From NCBI RefSeq assembly GCF_905171775.1, contig NC_053492.1, positions 323,273,645 to 323,337,644 on the forward strand: DNA of 64,000 nt, written 5' to 3'. Source of the DNA: Rana temporaria (taxonomy: Eukaryota; Chordata; Amphibia; Anura; Ranidae). How positions within the stretch are numbered: position 1 is the stretch's first letter; each line of letters begins with the position of its first letter. A program made the translations under genes and the position numbers. Positions 58,508-64,000 of this stretch are shown here, piece after piece. The notes beneath the pieces are model-generated. The model saw only the letters and a list, made by a program, of their open reading frames with translations. It did no database searches and had not been told where the DNA came from.

Positions 58508-58930
58508 CTCTTCAAAATGGGCTGAATTTCCTTGCTCAGGGGGGGTAGGAAAAAGCAGGATGAAATTCAGCAAAGAACCTGCGCAAGTCTGCTCCTATTT
58601 ATTTGCTCAGTGCAAGCAGCTGAGCAGGATTTGCCCTGAAAGTATGCTAGGCGCAGTTTGACGCATGCGCAGACGGCAGCGCTCTAACTGCGCATGCGCG
58701 CGCCCGGCGCAAACCTCTGCTGAGCCGAAAAATCCTCATTTACATAGGGGCACACCCACTTTGACTTGCGCGGCCTTGCGCCCTCAGCTTTGCCTTAAAC
58801 AGGAGCAAATTAAATGAACAAACGATTCCTGAATCAGGTGGCAATTTGGCAAAATTGCCCCAGCGCAGAGAAATTCAGCTGAGCAGCTCATGTGTAAGTA
58901 ATGGGCAAATCTACCTGAATCTGGGCCAGT

Positions 58931-59116
58931 ATGTTAAAAAAAAAAAATTTGGATTACATTTTTTTTTACTTTTTTTTTTTTTACAATTTGTTTTGTACAT
59001 ACTCTCATCAGAGTACTTCAGTGTTACCACAATGTTTTTTACATTGTGATTGGTTGTTACAGTGATGATAACTGTAACAGCAATCGTTTGAATTGTCTTT
59101 CATCAATCACACACAG
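58931..59116. other. Short unassigned gap between H5b and hAT copy 1
   Basis: T-rich tracts (58936-58984) and a small hairpin around GTTACAGTGATGATAACTGTAAC (59064-59086). Nothing else is seen. Confidence 0.5.
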
Positions 59117-59264
59117 TTAGGGATGAGCTTCGCGTTCGATACGAACGTATGTTCGACTCGAACATCGGCCGTTCGATCGTTCGTCGAAATTCGAACAAAA
59201 CGGGTCGTTCGCGCCAAATTCGAGTGACGCAAAATGGCCCATAATTCACTGTAGCGTTGAGCGC

Positions 59265-59410
59265 TGATGATTGGCCAAGCATGCTGTATGTCCCGCATGC
59301 TTGGCCAATCACAGCGCGCAAAAAACGAAGAGCCATAATTGGCCAAAGCCTGGGTTGCTTTGGCCAATTATGGCTCAGGGCTTTAGCACACGCCCCACAC
59401 TATAAAAGGC
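59265..59410 (+). promoter_or_regulatory. hAT core promoter (copy 1)
   Basis: Inverted repeats 59270-59311 (GATTGGCCAAGCATGC arms) and 59329-59375 (GAGCCATAATTGGCC arms) precede TATAAAAGG at 59401-59409, oriented toward the transposase. Arms contain CCAAT/NF1-like ATTGGCCAA. Sequence and spacing are kept in copies A and 3. Confidence 0.6.
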
Positions 59411-59546
59411 CACCTTCCTGGCGGCCTCATGTAGCGTGTTCCGGCTTGTTACAGAGAGCAGTTAGAGAGACAGAGAGATTATCTTTTTAGATAGATAGAT
59501 AGAGCAGGGTAGTCAGATTTGAAATACAGTGTGTAGAGAATATATA

Positions 59547-61155
59547 CCGGTCATTCTCAAAAAATTTGCATATTGTGATAAAGTTCATTATTTTCTGTAA
59601 TGTACTGATAAACATTAGACTTTCATATATTTTAGATTCATTACACACAACTGAAGTAGTTTAAGCCTTTTATTGTTTTAATATTGATGATTTTGGCATA
59701 CAGCTCATGAAAACCCCACATTCCTATCTCAAAAAATTAGCATATTTCATCCGACCAATAAAAGAAAAGTGTTTTTAATAAAAAAAAAGTCAACCTTCAA
59801 ATAATTATGTTCAGTTATGCACTCAATACTTGGTCGGGAATCCTTTTGCAGAAATGACTGCTTCAATGCGGTGTGGCATGTAGGCAATCAGCCTGTGACA
59901 CTGCTGAGGTGTTATGGAGGCCCAGGATGCTTCGGTAGCAGCCTTAAGCTCATCCAGAGTGTTGGGTCTTGCGTCTCTCAACTTTCTCTTCCCAATATCC
60001 CACAGATTCTCTATGGGGTTCAGGTCAGGAGAGTTGGCAGGCCAATTGAGCACAGTAATACCATGGTCAGTAAACCATTTACCAGTGGTTTTGGCACTGT
60101 GAGCAGGTGCCAGGTCGTGCTGAAAAATGAAATCTTTATCTCCATAAAGCTTTTCAGCAGATGGAAGCATGAAGTACTCCAAAATCTCCTGATAGCTAGC
60201 TGCATTCACCCTGCCCTTGATAAAACACAGTGGACCAACACCAGCAGCTGACATGGCACCCCAGACCATCACTGACTGTGGGTACTTGACACTGGACTTC
60301 AGGCATTTTGGCATTTACCTCTCCCCAGTCTTCCTCCAGACTCTGGCACCTTGATTACCGAATGACATGCAAAATTTGCTTTCATCCGAAAAAAGTACTT
60401 TGGACCACTTAGCAACAGTCCAGTGTTGCTTCTCTGTAGCCCAGGTCAGGCGCTTCTGCCGCTGTTTCTGGTTCAAAAGTGGCTTGACCTGGGGAATGCG
60501 GCACCTGTAGCCCATTTCCTGCACACGCCTGTACACGGTGGCTCTGGATGTTTCTACTCCAGACTCAGTCCACTGCTTCCGCAGGTCCCCCAAGGTCTGG
60601 AATCGGTCCTTCTCCACAATCTTCCTCAGGGTCCGGTCACCTCTTCTCGTTGTGCAGCGTTTTCTGCCACACTTTTTCCTTCCCACAGACTTCCCACTGA
60701 GGTGCCTTGATACAGCACTCTGGGAACAGCCTATTTGTTCAGAAATTTCTTTCTGTGTCTTACCCTCTTGCTTGAGGGTGTCAATGATGGCCTTCTGGAC
60801 AGCAGTCAGGTCGGCAGTCTTACCCATGATTGCGGTTTGGAGTAATGAACCAGGCTGGGAGTTTTTAAAAGCCTCAGGAATCTTTTTCAGGTGTTTAGAG
60901 TAAATTAGTTGATTCAGATGATTAGGTTAAGAGCTCGTTTAGGGAATCTTTTCATGATATGCAAATTTTTTGAGATAGGAATTTTGGGTTTTCATGAGCT
61001 GTATGCCAAAATCATCAATATTAAAACAATAAAAGGCTTGAACTACTTCAGTTGTGTGTAATGAATCTAAAGTATATGAAAGTCTAATGTTTATCAGTAC
61101 ATTACAGAAAATAATGAACTTTATCACAATATGCAAATTTTTTGAGAATGACCTG
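59547..61155 (-). mobile_element. Tc1/mariner transposon, TA duplication
   Basis: A 1609-bp element with inverted repeats of about 200 bp starting C(A/C)GGTCATTCTCAAAAAATT, flanked by TA (59545-59546, 61156-61157). It carries one transposase gene on the minus strand and sits in the hAT leader at ATGTA-TA-TATTC. Confidence 0.92.
59823..60827 (-). pseudogene. Tc1 transposase (DD34E) with one in-frame stop
   Basis: A cut-and-paste transposase acting on TA sites. The 334-codon frame starts MGKTADLTAVQKAIIDTLKQ with paired helix-turn-helix domains (ISEQIGCSQSAVSRHL; TLGDLRKQWTESG) and a GRKKCGRKR basic motif. Catalytic residues are D148 (LFSDESKF), D238 (FQHDLAPAH) and E273 (NPIENLW), with exactly 34 residues between the last two. 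The sole break is a TAA at codon 171 (60317-60315), directly before MPKCLKSS; no indel is needed to read the rest. Length and spacing are normal for the family. Confidence 0.92.
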
Positions 61156-61309
61156 TATACATCCCTAGCAGTTGTACATATATTTATACACTGTATAGCT
61201 TAGCTAGATCTGCTCTTAGTATTTGTCAGGCAGGAGATTGTGCATAGCTGCAGTGCTCTAACGTGTTGTATTGCCTGCCTGTGTGCTGTGTAGTTTACAC
61301 CTAAACGTA

Positions 61310-62300
61310 CTGGGTGTTACTGCACGTGTCCTGTTTATTTGCAACTAAGCGCACTTTGTGCAAGTGCAAGTTTGCTCTTTAATCGCACGTAAGCGCATTT
61401 ACTGCAAGTGCAATTTTGCTCTTTAATCGCACGTAAGCGCATTTACTGTAAGTGCACGTGTCCTGTTAATTTGCAACTAAGCGCATTTTGTGTAAGTGCA
61501 AGTTTGCTCTTTAATAGCACTACAAAGCATTTACTGTAAGTGCATGTGTCCTGTTTATTTGCAACTAAGCGCATTTTGTGTAAGTGCAAGTTTGCTCTTT
61601 AATAGCACATAAACGCATTTACTGCAAGTGCAAGTTTGCTCTTTAATAGCACGTAAGCGCATTTACTGCAAGTGCACGTTTTGCTCTTTAATCGCACGTA
61701 AGCGCATTTACTGCAAGTGCAATTTTGCTCTTTAATCGCACGTAAGCGCATTCACTGTAAGTGCACGTGTCCTGTTTATTTGCAACTAAGCGCATTTAGT
61801 GTAAGTGCAAGTTTGCTCTTTAATCGCACGTAAGCGCATTTACTGTAAGTGCACGTGTCCTGTTTATTTGCAACTAAGCGCATTTAGTGTAAGTGCAAGT
61901 TTGCTCTTTAATCGCACGTAAGCGCATTTACTGTAAGTGCATGTGTCCTGTTTATTTGCAACTAAGCGCATTTTGTGTAAGTGCAAGTTTGCTCTTTAAT
62001 AGCACATAAACGCATTTACTGCAAGTGCAAGTTTGCTCTTTAATAGCACGTAAACGCATTTACTGCAAGTGCAAGTTTGCTCTTTAATCGCACGTAAGCG
62101 CATTTACTGTAAGTGCACGTGTCCTGTTTATTTGCAACTAAGCGCATTTACTGCAAGTGCAAGTTTGCTCTTTAATCGCACGTAAGCGCATTTACTGTAA
62201 GTGCAAGTTTGCTCTTTAATAGCACGTAAGCGCATTTACTGTAAGTGCAAGTTTGCTCTTTAATAGCACGTAAACGCATTTAATGTAAGTGCACGTGTGT
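61310..62300. repeat. Minisatellite TR3 in the hAT leader, about 43-44 bp units
   Basis: About 23 units mixing two kinds: GTAAGTGCACGTGTCCTGTT with TATTTGCAACTAAGCGCATT, and GCAAGTGCAAGTTTGCTCTT with TAATCGCACGTAAGCGCATT. It ends 28 bp before the transposase ATG. Read in reverse, the units resemble those of TR2. Confidence 0.94.
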
Positions 62301-62327
62301 TGTTTATTTACACCTGAACGCATTAAA

Positions 62328-63369
62328 ATGTCTGGAAGGACAACAAACAGAGGCAGAGAGTCACGAGGGCAAGCAGGCTCTGCATGTAGAGGCAACGCTG
62401 GTGGTGGACGTGGTGCATCCTCTTCAGCACGTGGCCGTTCGTCCTTCTTTTCGGGAGCTGGCCGTGTTGAGCCTCAACATGCAGAGAAATTAGTAGAGTG
62501 GATGGCCAAGCCGTCCTCATCCTCCTCATCCTCTCTCACACAGACTGATCTTAGTTTGTCTGGCAAAGCAGCTGCCAAGGCTTCCTCTTCCCTCTGCACA
62601 ATGGCATCACACAATCCTTCCCTAGTCCCACCGTGTCCTCCTGAGGAGTCCCCTGAACTGTTTCAACACAGTGTTGGGTACATGCTGAATGAAGATGCGC
62701 AGCGTTTTAAAGGCTCTGATGATGGAACACAGATAGAGGAAGGCATTGATGTGAGCCCAGGGAGAGGGGGTGGCCGAGAGGGACAGCAATCTGGCAGTGA
62801 TGTTCCCCCAGCTGGAGCATACTGCCAGGTTTTCGACAGTGATGAGGAGGGAGGGGATGATGAGGTCACTGACTCTACCTGGGTGCCTGATAGGAGAGAG
62901 GAGGAGAGAGGAGGAGGAGGAAGAGGAGGAGGAGGACGAGGCACAGGCACATCTCCAAAGAGGCAGGATGCCCTCCATGGGTCAGGTTAAGGGCACACCA
63001 ACTGCATTACATCGCACATCTACGCTTGTGCATGGCGCTGCTGTGTCTGAACGGTACAGCAAAAGTTCTTTGGTGTGGGCCTTTTTTGAAACATGTCCAT
63101 CAGATCGTACCTTTGCTATTTGCAACATATGTCACAAGCGTATCTCGCGTGGCCAAAACATCACCCGCTTGGGCACCACATGTTTGTCCAGACATATGTC
63201 GAGCTGCCATGCAGCTCGTTGGCAAGCATACCAGAAAGACCCACACCAAAGACCAAAGCGGACCTCCCCTTGCCCTTCTGTGACCTTCAACCCCACTAGA
63301 CCCCCAGTCCTCTCTGAAGCCTGCACTGAAGGTGTAGAAATAGGTGTGTCACTGTCAGGGTACTAGCTC
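62328..63369 (+). pseudogene. BED-finger hAT transposase, N-terminal part (copy 1)
   Basis: Starts MSGRTTNRGRESRGQAGSAC just after TR3, with a Gly/Ser-rich leader, VEPQHAEKLVEWMAKPSS, PEESPELFQHSVGYMLNEDA and an acidic region to STWVPDRREEERG. A frame change in the GAGGAG-rich part (about 62900-62970) leads to the second frame: AVSERYSKSSLVWAFFETCP, then the BED finger Cys pair (ICNICHKRISRG) and His pair (SRHMSSCH), to 63300. The rest, GVEIGVSLSGY, runs into unrelated sequence at about 63344, so the catalytic domain is missing. Homologous starts are at 49575 and, more distantly, 44092. Confidence 0.82.
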
Positions 63370-64000
63370 CATCTCTGACAGATTCCCGCACATGCCCAGT
63401 AGAATGACATTTCGGCGCATGCCTGTGCGTGGTTTGCGCGCACGCATGCGCGGTACGGCAGCGCGCCGTGTGTGTGGAAGCGCGCACGTGCACGTATGCG
63501 GCAACCCTGGGGCCAATCAGAGGCCGGACATTCCTATTTAAACCAGCAGCCTTCCCTGAACAGGTTGCTGGTTTGTCTTCAGCTCCTATGTGTTTACCTG
63601 TTGCCGTACCTGCCTGTTTAGACCCGGAATTCCTGACGACTCTCCTCTCACCTGGAACCTCTGACCCTTTGGCTAACGTTACCTGGATTGCTGTTATCTC
63701 CTGCCCCTTGACCTTGGCTTGCTCTCATGGACTCCCTCTGAACTCTCCTGCCCTTGACCCTTGGCTTGTGACTCGGATTTGCCCTCATCTCCTCGGGACC
63801 CTACCAGACTCACCTACCAGTTCCTGCCTGACCAACGCTTGTCTCCAGTCTTCTGCACCTGCCCTGCTTCTGTCAGCTGCACCAAGTCTTCCTGCCAGCT
63901 CCCGGCGCCGGTGCCTCCTTGTGCCGTCCCTCCTCTGTCCCAACTCCAGGGAGTGGTCTGCACAGGGTCGCAAAGGTGAGCCGCCCTCAGCATCTCGGTC
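63345..64000. mobile_element. Possible LTR or retroelement leader, cut by the window edge
   Basis: Starts TGTCACTGTCAGGGTACTAG where the hAT homology stops. It is rich in CCTG/CTCCTG words from 63590 onward, a look shared by some vertebrate Gypsy-type LTRs. TATTTAAA (63534-63541) could be a TATA box. There is no gene and no second end, so this is only a suggestion. Confidence 0.3.

Larger units (their letters stand above)
55062..58927. mobile_element. Harbinger element H5b (two-gene), TSD AGT
   Basis: A 3866-bp element with ends GGCCCAGATTCAAG and CCTGAATCTGGGCC and clean AGT flanks (55059-55061, 58928-58930). The transposase is on plus, the Myb-like gene on minus. It lies 73 bp from H5a, in the opposite orientation. 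Its Myb-like gene is the only complete one here. Confidence 0.9.
59117..63344 (+). mobile_element. hAT element copy 1: terminus, promoter, leader array and transposase start
   Basis: The 5' terminus TTAGGGATGAGCTTCGCGTT is followed by promoter hairpins, a TATA box, the leader shared with the other copies (interrupted by Tc1, 59547-61155), minisatellite TR3 and the BED-hAT gene. It is the only copy with promoter and gene start on one piece. It breaks off at about 63344, before the catalytic core. Confidence 0.8.

Noticed and set aside
63345..64000. A host gene with Ser/Pro/Cys-rich product at the right edge
   Set aside because: The frames (63761-63979 and reverse) follow CCTG-rich repeats in several frames; an LTR or leader is more likely.

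Overview
The window is vertebrate DNA made almost entirely of transposable elements. I see no host gene, rRNA or tRNA. The many related short elements ending in GGGCC(A/C)(A/G)ATTC, together with HARBI1-type Harbinger, hAT, L1, Penelope-like and Tc1 elements, suggest a large repeat-rich amphibian genome, most likely a ranid-type frog. That identification is an inference from recognised repeat types, not from a gene.

Layout. 1-3443 is the 5' part of a minus-strand hAT element carrying four Harbinger-type MITEs. 3446-4170 is a non-LTR retrotransposon fragment, followed by a MITE (4295-4934). 5448-9627 is Harbinger copy H1, with transposase and Myb-like genes convergent and two small hAT MITEs inside. 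From 11479 to about 40759 I read one hAT-family copy, swollen by nested insertions. A Penelope-like element (PLE, 13241-34690) interrupts its minisatellite. The PLE is broken by Harbinger H2 (17869-22188) and by an L1 (25446-34473). The L1 contains a retroposon insertion (28436-30291), which contains a MITE (28862-29583). Harbinger H3 (35037-39108) and two more MITEs follow. Harbinger H4 (40760-43103) is truncated against a second hAT type (43104-46117) with a BED-finger transposase. 46118-47100 is a PLE-like fragment with a long palindrome. 47811-49110 is a TTAA-bounded, piggyBac-like element built from hairpins. 49111-52070 is a third hAT copy with an 88-bp higher-order minisatellite. H5a (52247-54988) is a Myb-only Harbinger derivative. 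H5b (55062-58927) is a complete Harbinger with an intact Myb-like gene. 59117-63344 is a fourth hAT copy, with its promoter, a Tc1 insertion, a leader minisatellite and the start of its transposase. 63345-64000 may be the start of an LTR or other retroelement leader.

How the genes work together. Each Harbinger unit encodes a HARBI1-like DDE nuclease in two exons and a Myb/SANT-like DNA-binding partner, also in two exons, on the opposite strand. In known PIF/Harbinger systems the two proteins act together. Here only the H5b Myb-like gene is fully open; the H3 transposase has one nonsense codon. The L1 has an intact ORF1 and endonuclease but a dead reverse transcriptase. The PLE reverse transcriptase/GIY-YIG half is open. 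Most broken genes carry few lesions, often at homopolymers, so many insertions look fairly recent or some breaks could be assembly errors.

The most unusual signals are (i) three exact nucleotide positions or neighbourhoods in the hAT 5' region that were hit independently by different Harbinger-type elements in different hAT copies, (ii) homologous but copy-specific minisatellites in the hAT leader, and (iii) strings of near-perfect hairpins forming most of one piggyBac-like element.
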